Of a stretch of DNA of 64,000 nucleotides, positions 1-10,962 are shown in pieces. The first letter of the stretch is position 1; each line of letters begins with the position of its first letter. The translations under genes were made by a program, and so were the position numbers. This DNA comes from Streptomyces sp. NRRL F-2580. Lineage in GTDB: Bacteria > Actinomycetota > Actinomycetes > Streptomycetales > Streptomycetaceae. Location of the stretch: positions 41,440-105,439 of the forward strand of contig NZ_JOIR01000020.1 in the NCBI RefSeq assembly GCF_000720115.1. Reading direction: 5' to 3'. The notes under the pieces were generated by a model. It made no database searches, was not told where the DNA came from, and worked only from the letters and a program-made list of their open reading frames with translations.

Positions 1-160
1 GCCCGCCGTCGCCGAGGACGGCGACATGGGAGGAAGCCCGGTGCGATTCCGGCGCGGTCCCGCCACTGTGAACCCGGCAGAGCCACACCGCCGGGCAAGT
101 CAGGAACTCCCGCTGTCCTCACTGCCCGGGGCGCGGAAACCCCGAGGAAGGCCTGCCGCC
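1..160 (+). promoter_or_regulatory. Cobalamin (B12) riboswitch, 5' part cut by the window edge
   Basis: The segment carries the conserved cobalamin aptamer signature: a ggaagccc/ggtgcgattccgg arm, then cgcggtcccgccactgtga (the B12 box), then an agcc...aagtcaggaac segment near 80-117. It lies directly upstream of cobN in the same orientation. A G/C-rich segment and the gaggaagg ribosome-binding site follow at about 120-151, so the expression platform probably occludes the cobN start when adenosylcobalamin is bound. The 5' boundary may lie outside the window. The class is established knowledge; repression of cobN by B12 is inferred from position. Confidence 0.9.
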
Positions 161-162
161 GC

Positions 163-3100
163 ATGATCCTGCTGCTGTCGACGTCCGACACCGATCTGCT
201 CAGCGCCCGCGCGGCGAACACGGCGGACGGCCTCGTCCCGTACCGGTTCGCCAACCCCTCCCGCCTTCCCCTCGACGACCTCCCCGGCCTCCTCGACGGG
301 GTCGACCTGGTCGTCGTACGCCTCCTCGGCGGCCTCCGCGCCTGGCAGGACGGCCTCGACCTGCTCCTCGCCCCCGGCCAGACCCGCCCTGTCGTGGTCC
401 TGACCGGCGAACAGGCCCCGGACGCCCAGCTGATGGAGGCCTCCACGGTCCCGATCGGCATCGCGGCCGAGGCCCACGGCTACCTCGCGCACGGCGGCCC
501 CGCCAACCTCGACCAGCTGGCCCGGTTCCTCTCCGACACGGTCCTGCTCACCGGCCACGGCTTCGATCCGCCCGCCGCCGCCCCCACCTGGGGCCCCCCG
601 GAGCGCGACGCACAGCAGACCACCGCCACCAGCACCGCCAGTGGCAGCGGCACCGGCACCGGCACCGCCAGCGGCACCGCCACCGCCGCCCCCAAGGTCG
701 CCGTGCTCTATTACCGCGCCCACCAGATGAGCGGCAACACCGCCTTCGTCCACACCCTCTGCGAGGCCATCGAGGCGAAGGGCGCCCAGCCCCTCCCCCT
801 CTACGTCTCCTCCCTGCGCACCCCCGAGCCGGAGCTCCTCCAGGCCCTGGAGTCCGTGGACGCGATCATCACCACCGTCCTCGCGGCCGGCGGCACCCGT
901 CCCGCGACCGCCGGCGCCGGCGGTGACGACGAGTCCTGGGACGCCGGCGCCCTCGCCGCGCTCGGCGTGCCGATCCTCCAGGCCCTGTGCCTGACCGGTT
1001 CGCGCAGCGCCTGGGAGGAGAACGACGAGGGCCTGTCCCCCCTCGACGCCGCCACCCAGGTCGCCGTGCCGGAGTTCGACGGCCGCCTGATCACCGTCCC
1101 GTTCTCCTTCAAGGAGCTCGACGAGGACGGCCTGCCCGCCTACGTGGCCGACCCCGAGCGGGCCGCCCGGGTCGCGGGGATCGCCGTACGCCACGCCCGT
1201 CTGCGCCACATCGACCGCCGCGACAAGAAGGTCGCGCTGGTCCTGTCCGCGTACCCCACCAAGCACTCCCGCATCGGCAACGCGGTCGGGCTCGACACCC
1301 CCGCCAGCGCCGTCGAGCTGCTGCGCACGCTGATCGCCGGCGGCTACGACTTCGGCCCCACCCAGGACATCCCCGGTCTGGTGTCCGGCGACGGCGACGA
1401 GCTGATCCGCGCCCTGATCGAGGCCGGCGGCCACGACCAGGACTGGCTGACCGAGGAGCAGCTGGCCCGCAACCCGGTCCGCATCCCGGCCGCCGACTAC
1501 CAGCGCTGGTTCGCCGAGCTCCCGGCCGAGCTCCGCGAGAGCGTCGAGCGGCACTGGGGCGAGGCCCCGGGCAACATGTTCGTGGACCGCTCGGCGAACC
1601 CCGAGGGCGACATCGTCCTGGCGGCTCTGCGCCGCGGGAACCTCCTCATCCTCATCCAGCCGCCGCGCGGCTTCGGCGAGAACCCGATCGCGATCTACCA
1701 CGACCCGGACCTGCCGCCCTCGCACCACTACCTGGCCGCGTACCGCTGGATCCAGGCGCGCGCGGAGGACGGCGGCTTCGGCGCCGACGCGATGATCCAC
1801 CTGGGCAAGCACGGCAACCTGGAGTGGCTGCCGGGCAAGAACGCCGGCCTGTCCGCGGCCTGCGCGCCGGACGCCGCGCTCGGCGACCTCCCCCTCATCT
1901 ACCCCTTCCTGGTCAACGACCCGGGCGAGGGCACCCAGGCCAAGCGCCGCGTGCACGCGACCCTGGTCGACCACCTCGTCCCGCCGATGGCCCGGGCCGA
2001 GTCCTACGGCGACATCGCCCGCCTCGAACAGCACCTCGACGAGTACGCCCAGATCTCCGCGATGGACCCGGCGAAGCTGCCGGCCATCCGCGCCCAGATC
2101 TGGACCCTGATCCAGGCGGCGAAGCTCCACCACGACCTGGGCCTCGAAGAGCGCCCGGACGACGACGGCTTCGACGACTTCCTGCTGCACGTCGACGGCT
2201 GGCTGTGCGAGGTCAAGGACGCCCAGATCCGCGACGGCCTGCACGTGCTCGGCGGCGCCCCGACCGGTGAGGCCCGGGTCAACCTGGTCCTCGCCATCCT
2301 GCGCGCCCGGCAGATCTGGGGCGGTACGACGGCCCTCCCGGGCCTGCGCGAGGCGCTCGGCCTCGACGAGTCCAAGGCCACCCGTACCTCGGCGGACGCC
2401 GTCGAGGCGCAGGCCCGCGCCCTGGTCCAGGCGATGGAGGACGCGCACTGGTCCCTCGACGCCGTGTCCTCGGTCGCCGCGGACCAGTCGCCGGAGGTCG
2501 CGGCGGTCCTGTCCTTCGCGGCCCGCGAGGTGGTCCCCCGCCTGGCCGGCACGACGGACGAGATCGCGCACGTCGTCGCGGCCCTCGACGGCCGCTTCAT
2601 CCCGGCGGGCCCCTCGGGCTCCCCGCTCCGCGGCCTGGTCAACGTCCTGCCGACGGGCCGCAATTTCTACTCGGTCGACCCGAAGGCCGTCCCCTCCCGT
2701 CTCGCGTGGGAGACGGGCCAGGCCCTGGCCGAGTCCCTCCTGACCCGCTACCGCACGGACAACGGCGAGTGGCCCGCCTCCGTCGGCCTGTCCCTCTGGG
2801 GCACGAGCGCGATGCGCACCTCGGGCGACGACGTGGCGGAGGCCCTGTCCCTCCTCGGCGTCCGCCCGGTCTGGGACGAGGCCTCGCGCCGCGTCACGGG
2901 CCTGGAGCCGATCCCGCTCGACGAGCTCGGCCGGCCCCGCATCGACGTGACCCTGCGCATCTCGGGCTTCTTCCGCGACGCGTTCCCGCACGTGATCGGC
3001 CTGCTGGACGACGCGGTCCGGCTCGCGGCCTCCCTGGAGGAGCCGGCGGAGTCGAACTTCATCCGCGCCCACGCCCAGGCGGACCTCGCCGTCCACGGCG

Positions 3101-3843
3101 ACGAGCGCAAGGCCACGACCCGTATCTTCGGCTCGCGCCCGGGTACGTACGGAGCCGGCATCCTCCAGCTGATCGACTCCCGCGACTGGCGTACGGACGC
3201 CGACCTCGCGGAGGTCTACACGGTGTGGGGCGGTTACGCCTACGGCCGCGGCCTGGAGGGCCGTCCGGCGCGCGACGAGATGGAGACGGCCTACAAGCGC
3301 ATCACGGTCGCCGCCAAGAACACGGACACGCGCGAGCACGACATCGCGGACTCGGACGACTACTTCCAGTACCACGGCGGCATGGTGGCCACCGTCCGCG
3401 CCCTGCGCGGCACGGCCCCGGAGGCGTACATCGGCGACTCCACGCGTCCCGAGACCGTGAAGACCCGCACGCTGGTCGAGGAGACCAGCCGGGTCTTCCG
3501 CGCCCGCGTCGTCAACCCCAAGTGGATCGAGGCGATGCGCCGCCACGGCTACAAGGGCGCCTTCGAGCTCGCCGCGACGGTCGACTACCTGTTCGGCTAC
3601 GACGCCACGACGGGCGTGGTCGCGGACTGGATGTACGACAAGCTCACCGAGACGTACGTCCTGGACCCGACCAACCGCGCCTTCCTGGAGGAGGCCAACC
3701 CCTGGGCCCTGCACGGCATCGCGGAGCGCCTCCTCGAAGCCGAGTCCCGCGGCATGTGGGAGAAGCCGGACGCCCGGATCCTCGAAGCCCTCCGCCAGGT
3801 CTACCTGGACACCGAGGGCAACCTCGAGGGCGAAGGCGAGTAG
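163..3843 (+). CDS. cobN: Cobaltochelatase large subunit CobN
   Basis: A 1226-aa protein of the CobN/magnesium-chelatase H-subunit family, matching the roughly 1200-aa length of aerobic-pathway CobN. CobN is the large ATP-dependent subunit that inserts Co2+ into hydrogenobyrinic acid a,c-diamide, working with CobS and CobT, in the cytoplasm. Family motifs include HLGKHGNLEWLPGK near residue 550 and the C-terminal block GGYAYGRG...DNDYFQYHGG-like with HIADSDDYFQ in this copy. A low-complexity Ser/Gly/Thr linker (about residues 150-175) is coded by gcaccggcac-type repeats. The ATG has gaggaagg 11 nt upstream and follows a B12 riboswitch, so expression is probably repressed by cobalamin. It is monocistronic: a strong hairpin follows the stop. 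Confidence 0.95.
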   Translation: MILLLSTSDTDLLSARAANTADGLVPYRFANPSRLPLDDLPGLLDGVDLVVVRLLGGLRAWQDGLDLLLAPGQTRPVVVLTGEQAPDAQLMEASTVPIGIAAEAHGYLAHGGPANLDQLARFLSDTVLLTGHGFDPPAAAPTWGPPERDAQQTTATSTASGSGTGTGTASGTATAAPKVAVLYYRAHQMSGNTAFVHTLCEAIEAKGAQPLPLYVSSLRTPEPELLQALESVDAIITTVLAAGGTRPATAGAGGDDESWDAGALAALGVPILQALCLTGSRSAWEENDEGLSPLDAATQVAVPEFDGRLITVPFSFKELDEDGLPAYVADPERAARVAGIAVRHARLRHIDRRDKKVALVLSAYPTKHSRIGNAVGLDTPASAVELLRTLIAGGYDFGPTQDIPGLVSGDGDELIRALIEAGGHDQDWLTEEQLARNPVRIPAADYQRWFAELPAELRESVERHWGEAPGNMFVDRSANPEGDIVLAALRRGNLLILIQPPRGFGENPIAIYHDPDLPPSHHYLAAYRWIQARAEDGGFGADAMIHLGKHGNLEWLPGKNAGLSAACAPDAALGDLPLIYPFLVNDPGEGTQAKRRVHATLVDHLVPPMARAESYGDIARLEQHLDEYAQISAMDPAKLPAIRAQIWTLIQAAKLHHDLGLEERPDDDGFDDFLLHVDGWLCEVKDAQIRDGLHVLGGAPTGEARVNLVLAILRARQIWGGTTALPGLREALGLDESKATRTSADAVEAQARALVQAMEDAHWSLDAVSSVAADQSPEVAAVLSFAAREVVPRLAGTTDEIAHVVAALDGRFIPAGPSGSPLRGLVNVLPTGRNFYSVDPKAVPSRLAWETGQALAESLLTRYRTDNGEWPASVGLSLWGTSAMRTSGDDVAEALSLLGVRPVWDEASRRVTGLEPIPLDELGRPRIDVTLRISGFFRDAFPHVIGLLDDAVRLAASLEEPAESNFIRAHAQADLAVHGDERKATTRIFGSRPGTYGAGILQLIDSRDWRTDADLAEVYTVWGGYAYGRGLEGRPARDEMETAYKRITVAAKNTDTREHDIADSDDYFQYHGGMVATVRALRGTAPEAYIGDSTRPETVKTRTLVEETSRVFRARVVNPKWIEAMRRHGYKGAFELAATVDYLFGYDATTGVVADWMYDKLTETYVLDPTNRAFLEEANPWALHGIAERLLEAESRGMWEKPDARILEALRQVYLDTEGNLEGEGE

Positions 3844-3851
3844 GACACGAA

Positions 3852-3897
3852 AGAGGCCGTCCTCTCCACCCCGGAAGGGTTGGAGAGGACGGCCTCT
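3852..3897. terminator. Bidirectional hairpin terminator between cobN and the convergent small gene
   Basis: A perfect 17-bp inverted repeat (agaggccgtcctctcca against its complement, 12-nt loop) starts 9 bp after the cobN stop and ends 21 bp before the stop of the convergent downstream gene. No T-tract follows, which is usual for Streptomyces terminators. It probably serves both genes. Confidence 0.85.
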
Positions 3898-3917
3898 CGC
3901 ATGGCGCGACTGCCCGG

Positions 3918-4139
3918 CTACACCTTGACGGTCTGGTTCAGCGCGACGAGCGCCTGCGCCCACCGCACGTACTTCAGCTGCCCGAAGTCGGCGACGGTCT
4001 TGACCCCGAACGCCTCGTGCAGCAGCTCGCCGTCCTTGTCGCTGACGCCCTTGAGCGCGGCCACGGGAGCCGCGAGCACCTCGGCGAGCGGCTTGTCGGC
4101 CCACGCCTTGTCGAGCACCTTGTCCAGATCAATAGCCAC
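3918..4139 (-). CDS. Small conserved protein, helix-hairpin-helix-like
   Basis: A 73-aa acidic-to-neutral protein starting at a GTG with gggagg 7 nt upstream; longer in-frame starts exist but lack a ribosome-binding site. The text (AIDLDKVLDKAW..., LKGVSDKDGELLHEAFGVKT, VADFGQLKYVRWAQAL) resembles short helical proteins in which 'LxGVs..da..L..afgvkTv.dl' forms a helix-hairpin-helix-like fold, as in DUF4332-type domains. That suggests nucleic-acid or protein binding, but I cannot assign a function. It converges on cobN across a shared terminator. Confident as a gene, unsure of family. Confidence 0.75.
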   Translation of the reverse strand: MAIDLDKVLDKAWADKPLAEVLAAPVAALKGVSDKDGELLHEAFGVKTVADFGQLKYVRWAQALVALNQTVKV

Positions 4140-6783
<2,644 letters not shown>

Positions 6784-6845
6784 GCCCGCGGCGGGGGCGG
6801 TCCGCTCGCCCGCCCCCGACGCGGTCCGGCCCGTGCCGCCCGCCC

Positions 6846-8081
6846 TCAGAACTCGTCGCCCGTGTGCGGCAGTACGGGCGTGCGCAGGGCCGCGTCCAGC
6901 GCCGCGGCCGCGCCCGGTGTGTGCTCCCGTACCAGCCCGGCCGCCACCAGCTCGGCGACCCGCGTCCCGCCCAGGTAGCAGGCGGCCAGCTCGCGTACGT
7001 CCAGGGCCAGGTCGGCGGCGTCGTCCGCGGGCTCGTACGCCGCCCGGCCCGGCCCCGCGTCGAGCCGGAACCGCCCGGTGTTGCCGGGCAGCCGTACGTC
7101 GTGCACCTCCAGCACCACGTCCACCGGCGCGGCCCACGACCGCGCGGTCAGCGCCGCGCGTACGTCGACCAGGCGCAGCCAGAGCGCCGGGTACTGGGCG
7201 GTGACCCGTACCTGGTCCCGGTCGGCGGCGAAGTGCAGCAGCGGGTCGTCGGCCGGGCGGCCCCACGCGCGGACCCGGCCGGTGAGGTCGAGGGCGGCCA
7301 GGCACTCCCACAGGGCGGCGGCGACGGCCGGGGTGTCGGCCTCCAGTTCCTCGACCCGGACCAGGCCCTGGGGTGCGCGGGAGGGCCCGCCGTCGTCCTC
7401 TGGCTTCGTGCGGTAGAGCACGTAGCCGGCGATCGGCTCGCCCGGCTCCCCGAGGACGATGATCCGCGGCGGGCTCAGTTCCTCGTCCTGCTCGTCCTGT
7501 TCGGTCAGCCACTCCTCGCGCCAGCGCGCCGCGCTGCGGGTGGGGCGGCCGGCGCGCCGTGCGCGGGCGGACTCGTGGAAGGGCCCGATCACGGCGAGCG
7601 CCTCCTCCGGGTCGACGAGCCGCAGCGGGCGCCGGTCCGGGTCGATGCGCAGGGCCAGCGGCCGGGTGGAGTCGATCTCGATGGTGACGCCGGTGGTCGC
7701 GCCGCCGTAGCCGAAGCGGCCGTAGATGGCGGCCTCGGAGGCCCACAGGGCGGCGAGCGGGCTGCCGGTGGCCGCGGCGCGCTCCAGCATCTCGGTCATC
7801 AGCCCGGTGAGCACGCCGCGGCGGCGGTGGGTGGGGGCGACGCAGACGAAGGTGAGCCCCGGGCAGGGCAGGTCCGCCCCGGGTACCGAGAGCCGGAAGT
7901 CGTGGGCGGCCATGAAGCCGACGAGGGCGTCCCCGTCGTAGGCGCCGATCCGCAGGCACCGCACCAGCAGCGCGTGGTGTCGGGCGCGGGCCTCCTTCTC
8001 GGGCCGGTCGTGGAAGACGAGGTACGCGAGTTCCAGAGCGCGGTCGATGTCGTCCTCGGGTACGTCGTGGATGTCCACCAT
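6846..8081 (-). CDS. Eis-like GNAT N-acetyltransferase
   Basis: A 411-aa protein with the Eis (enhanced intracellular survival) layout: an N-terminal GNAT domain with the acetyl-CoA loop VAPTHRRRGVLTGLM at about residues 82-96, a second GNAT-like middle region, and an SCP2-like C-terminal domain ending in a free carboxylate after GDEF. Eis homologues N-acetylate amines, including aminoglycosides and lysine side chains; the substrate here is unknown. No clear ribosome-binding site precedes the ATG, but a ttagtct segment about 7 nt upstream could be the -10 box of a leaderless transcript. It converges with geosmin synthase. Confidence 0.85.
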   Translation of the reverse strand: MVDIHDVPEDDIDRALELAYLVFHDRPEKEARARHHALLVRCLRIGAYDGDALVGFMAAHDFRLSVPGADLPCPGLTFVCVAPTHRRRGVLTGLMTEMLERAAATGSPLAALWASEAAIYGRFGYGGATTGVTIEIDSTRPLALRIDPDRRPLRLVDPEEALAVIGPFHESARARRAGRPTRSAARWREEWLTEQDEQDEELSPPRIIVLGEPGEPIAGYVLYRTKPEDDGGPSRAPQGLVRVEELEADTPAVAAALWECLAALDLTGRVRAWGRPADDPLLHFAADRDQVRVTAQYPALWLRLVDVRAALTARSWAAPVDVVLEVHDVRLPGNTGRFRLDAGPGRAAYEPADDAADLALDVRELAACYLGGTRVAELVAAGLVREHTPGAAAALDAALRTPVLPHTGDEF

Positions 8082-8263
8082 GATCGCGAGACTAATCGGT
8101 CATCGCGGACTGGTCACCCCATAAGGGCCGGAGGTCACGGGTTTCAGCCGTTCCGGCGGCCGGCCGCGAGGTGTGGCACCTCTCCGGCTCCGAAAATCCG
8201 TCGCCGCCGTGATCATCTGGGGGTACGGTGTGCCGTCGGCCGTCACGAGGAGAGGATCACGGC

Positions 8264-8806
8264 TTGATCGAGGGAGAGCTCGTCGCACTGCGCGCACTGC
8301 GCGCGGAGGACGCCGAACACCACCTGCGCTGGCGCAACGACCCCGAGGTGGTCCGTTGGGCGACCGCCGGAGACCCGTGCTTCGGCCCGGTCACACGGGA
8401 GGCGCTGACGATGTCCTTCGAGCGGATGCTGATGCTCTCGCCCCGGGAGTCGGCGGTGTTCACGGTGGAGACCTTGCCGGACCGTCGGGTGATCGGCATG
8501 GCCGACTACCGGGACCTGGATCCCTGGGCCGGCTCGGCCACGCTCGGGATCACCATCGGCGAGCGGGAGTTCTGGGGCCGGGGACACGGCTCCGAGGCGA
8601 CGCGGCTGCTGGTCGACCACCTCTTCGGCACCTTCCCGCTCACCCGGCTCCAGCTCGACACCTGGAGCGGGAACGAGCGGGCGGTCCGGGCGTTCACCCG
8701 GCTCGGCTTCCGGGAGGAGGGGCGGCGGCGGGCCGCCGTATTGCTGGCGGGTGAGCGGTACGACGAGGTGCTGTTCGGGATGCTCCGGGAGGAGTGGCGG
8801 CCCTGA
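8264..8806 (+). CDS. GNAT acetyltransferase, RimJ/RimL type
   Basis: A 180-aa protein beginning at a TTG with gaggagagg about 8 nt upstream; the upstream in-frame GTG has no ribosome-binding site. It reads LVALRALRAEDAEHHLRW, then IGMADYRDLDPWAGSATLGI, then the acetyl-CoA loop GRGHGSEATRLLVDHLF and RLQLDTWSGNERAVRAFTRLGF, the order of RimJ/RimL/SpeG-like acetyltransferases that modify protein N-termini or small amines. The substrate is not predictable. It is divergent from the Eis-like gene across about 180 bp. Confidence 0.85.
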   Translation: MIEGELVALRALRAEDAEHHLRWRNDPEVVRWATAGDPCFGPVTREALTMSFERMLMLSPRESAVFTVETLPDRRVIGMADYRDLDPWAGSATLGITIGEREFWGRGHGSEATRLLVDHLFGTFPLTRLQLDTWSGNERAVRAFTRLGFREEGRRRAAVLLAGERYDEVLFGMLREEWRP

Positions 8807-8910
8807 GCCCGCCCGTGGTGCGCGCGTCGGACGCCGACGGCGGCGCCGATCGCCTCGCGGAGGAAGCGGGCGCGGCCGTCGCGAGGGCCGTACGATCCAC
8901 GTCGGCGGCC

Positions 8911-9010
8911 CGGCACCACCCGGCACCACCCGGCACCGCCGCTTCCACGTCCCGGACACCCGCGCCGCCCAGTCCCGTACCCGAGAGAGCCAGTCCCGTA
9001 CCCGAGAGAG
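8911..9010. repeat. Short direct repeats ahead of the OsmC gene
   Basis: Three copies of cggcaccacc (8911-8940, the last with one change) are followed by two copies of the 20-mer cagtcccgtacccgagagag at 8970-8989 and 8991-9010. The second copy ends in the purine-rich ribosome-binding region of the OsmC gene. This may simply be replication slippage in a non-coding leader; no operator function is shown. Confidence 0.8.
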
Positions 9011-9022
9011 GGAGTAGCCGCC

Positions 9023-9490
9023 ATGGCCCGACTGCACTCCTACGCCACCCGCGTCACCTGGACCGGAAACCTCGGCACCGGCACCAGCCACTACCGTGCC
9101 TACTCGCGGGCGCACGAGGTGGCCGCCGGAGAGCTGCCGGTGATCCTCGGCAGCTCCGACCCGACCTTCCGCGGCGACGCCTCCCGCTGGAACCCCGAAC
9201 AGCTGCTGCTCGCGGCGCTGTCCCAGTGCCACATGCTCTCGTACCTGCACTTCTGTACGGTCAACGGCGTGGTGGTCACCTCGTACGTCGACGAGGCGAC
9301 CGGGACGATGGCCACCGCCGGGGACAGCGGGCGGTTCACGGAGGCCGTGGTGCACCCGCGGATCACCGTCAGCGAGGAGTCGATGGTGGCCGCGGCGATC
9401 GAACTGCACGAGGAGGCCCACCGGGCCTGCTTCATCGCCAACTCGGTGAACTTCCCCGTCCGGCACGAGCCGACCGTGACCGTGGGCTGA
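9023..9490 (+). CDS. OsmC/Ohr-family protein
   Basis: A 155-aa OsmC-like protein. Family marks are the RVTWTGNLG opening, the NPEQLLLAALSQCHMLSYLHF helix carrying the peroxidatic-type cysteine, and EEAHRACFIANSVNFPV with the second conserved cysteine near the C-terminus. OsmC/Ohr proteins reduce organic hydroperoxides with the paired cysteines in the cytoplasm. The ATG has gggag about 8 nt upstream. It follows the acetyltransferase gene by about 216 bp and converges on the beta-propeller gene, so it is probably monocistronic. Whether it is the OsmC or YhfA/other subgroup was not resolved. Confidence 0.88.
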   Translation: MARLHSYATRVTWTGNLGTGTSHYRAYSRAHEVAAGELPVILGSSDPTFRGDASRWNPEQLLLAALSQCHMLSYLHFCTVNGVVVTSYVDEATGTMATAGDSGRFTEAVVHPRITVSEESMVAAAIELHEEAHRACFIANSVNFPVRHEPTVTVG

Positions 9491-9550
9491 GCCTCCGGGC
9501 AGGCTCCGTCGGGCCGTTGTCCCGCGACAGGACCTAGTGCGGCCACAGCA

Positions 9551-10813
9551 CTAGCGGCCGGCGGGGCCGGTCCAGGCGGCCGGCACGTGGCCGATCCGGA
9601 CGCGCTGGGGGTGGTCGCCGACGGGGACCGAGACCCGTTTGGCGCCGGTGGCGAAGTCGATGGCCGTGACCCGGTCGGCGCCGCTCTCGGAGATCACGCA
9701 GGCCGTCCCGTCGCCGTCGACCGTGGCCCAGTACGGCTTGACCGCGGGCACGAGCGGCCCCTCGGTGAGGGTGGCGCGGTCCACGACGGTGGCGTAGTCG
9801 TCCATGGTGCCCGCGATGCACAGCTTGGCCCCGTCGGGGCTCATGGACATGCCGTGGTGGCGGGAGTCGTTGACCCACGTGGTGCGGTCGGTGCTGGTGG
9901 CGGGGTTCTCGGGGAGGGTCTTCAGGCGAGTGATCCGGTCGGAGGCCACGTCGTACTCCAGGAAGCCGTTGAAGAACGACACCTGGAAGTAGAGCTTGGA
10001 CTCGTCGGGGCTGAAGGACACGGGGCGCACGGCGTCGGACAAGTCGCGGCGGCCGAAGGCGTCCAGCCGCTCCCGCATGTCGATCACCCGGACGGTCCGG
10101 AAGGTCTGCGCGTCGACGACGGTGATCTTCCGGTCGCCCTTCGTCCAGTCCAGCCAGGGCGCGTCGAGTGCGGTGTTCACCTCGCCGATCGAGCTGTTCC
10201 ACAGGAAGCGGCCGTCGCGGGTGAAGGTGTTCTCGTGCGGCTTGTCGCCGGTGCCGAAGGAGCCGACCTGGCGTCCGGTGGCGATGTCCAGGACGTGCAC
10301 GGTGTTGGAGGTGGAGGCCGAGACGGCGATGCGGGTGCCGTCCGGGGAGAGCGCCATGTGGTCGGAGCGGTAACCGGAGACGGGGAAGCGCCAGTTGATC
10401 CGTCCCGAGGTCACGTCGACGGAGACGACGTCGGCGAAGCTGGGGCGGGAGACGACGACCGCGGAGCCGTCCGGGGTGGTGAACATGTCGTCGACGAACT
10501 GGTCGTGGCCCTCGCCCGCGCTCTCCCGGATGCCGAGGAAGAAGGCGAGTTTCACGGGGTTGAGGTGGATCTCGCGGAGGCGCTCCGCCTTGTCGGGGAT
10601 CACGTCGATCCGGCCGACCTTGGCGAGGTCGCCGGTGGAGGCGAGGACGTCGGCGGTCCCCTCCCAGTTGTTCCCGACGAAGAGCACCTCGCGCAGGCCG
10701 GCCGCGGGAACCGCGGGGGCAGCGGCCGGGGCAGCGGGGGCCGGTGCCGACGTGAAGGCGGTGAGGAGGGTGGCCGCCGCCAGCACACCCAGGGTTCGCA
10801 CGGTACGCAACAT
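9551..10813 (-). CDS. Secreted YncE-like beta-propeller protein
   Basis: A 420-aa protein with a Sec-type signal peptide (MLRTVRTLGVLAAATLLTAF, then an Ala/Pro-rich cleavage region). Repeated blade-like motifs follow: SPDGTRIAVSASTSNTVHVL, TRDGRFLWNS, FSPDESKLYFQVS, SPDGAKLCIAG and ISESGADRVTAIDFATG. These are typical of YncE/SMP-30/quinohemoprotein-like WD40-type propellers. The start was chosen at the ATG with ggag 9 nt upstream because it places the signal peptide at the N-terminus. No catalytic residues are evident; an extracellular binding or scaffolding role is likely. A strong palindrome lies about 60 bp upstream. Confidence 0.8.
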   Translation of the reverse strand: MLRTVRTLGVLAAATLLTAFTSAPAPAAPAAAPAVPAAGLREVLFVGNNWEGTADVLASTGDLAKVGRIDVIPDKAERLREIHLNPVKLAFFLGIRESAGEGHDQFVDDMFTTPDGSAVVVSRPSFADVVSVDVTSGRINWRFPVSGYRSDHMALSPDGTRIAVSASTSNTVHVLDIATGRQVGSFGTGDKPHENTFTRDGRFLWNSSIGEVNTALDAPWLDWTKGDRKITVVDAQTFRTVRVIDMRERLDAFGRRDLSDAVRPVSFSPDESKLYFQVSFFNGFLEYDVASDRITRLKTLPENPATSTDRTTWVNDSRHHGMSMSPDGAKLCIAGTMDDYATVVDRATLTEGPLVPAVKPYWATVDGDGTACVISESGADRVTAIDFATGAKRVSVPVGDHPQRVRIGHVPAAWTGPAGR

Positions 10814-10865
10814 CCGCTCAACTCCGGTGTGGAAAAGGGATGGAGAGGGCGCTTCCGGTGAGGGC

Positions 10866-10895
10866 ACCCCCTATTACCGGCCGGTAAGATAGGGG
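10866..10895. promoter_or_regulatory. Palindromic operator candidate upstream of the beta-propeller gene
   Basis: A perfect 14-bp palindrome ttaccggccggtaa (10874-10887) sits within a longer imperfect inverted repeat: ccccctat on the left, and atagggggg-type sequence on the right offset by two bases. Short palindromes of the ttaccnnnnggtaa kind are typical TetR-family operators. It lies 61-74 bp upstream of the beta-propeller start, where it could overlap the promoter. No TetR gene is adjacent, so a regulator elsewhere would be needed. Confidence 0.6.
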
Positions 10896-10904
10896 GAACG
10901 CCAC

Positions 10905-10934
10905 AAGGGCGCAACCCCTACGGGTGGCGCCCTT
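10905..10934. terminator. Hairpin terminator downstream of the XdhC-like gene
   Basis: aagggcgc and gcgccctt flank a loop that itself contains an accc/gggt stem, followed on the + strand by tttt. It lies between the stop of the xdhC-like gene (minus strand) and the propeller operator, so it most likely ends the xdhC-like transcript. Confidence 0.65.
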
Positions 10935-10962
10935 TTCTCACCTTCGGCCGTCACTCACCCCT

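Noticed and set aside
100..4104. A 1334-codon open frame antisense to cobN
   Set aside because: High-GC antisense shadow: Arg/Gly/Val-rich, no domain, while the sense strand is a full CobN with riboswitch and ribosome-binding site.
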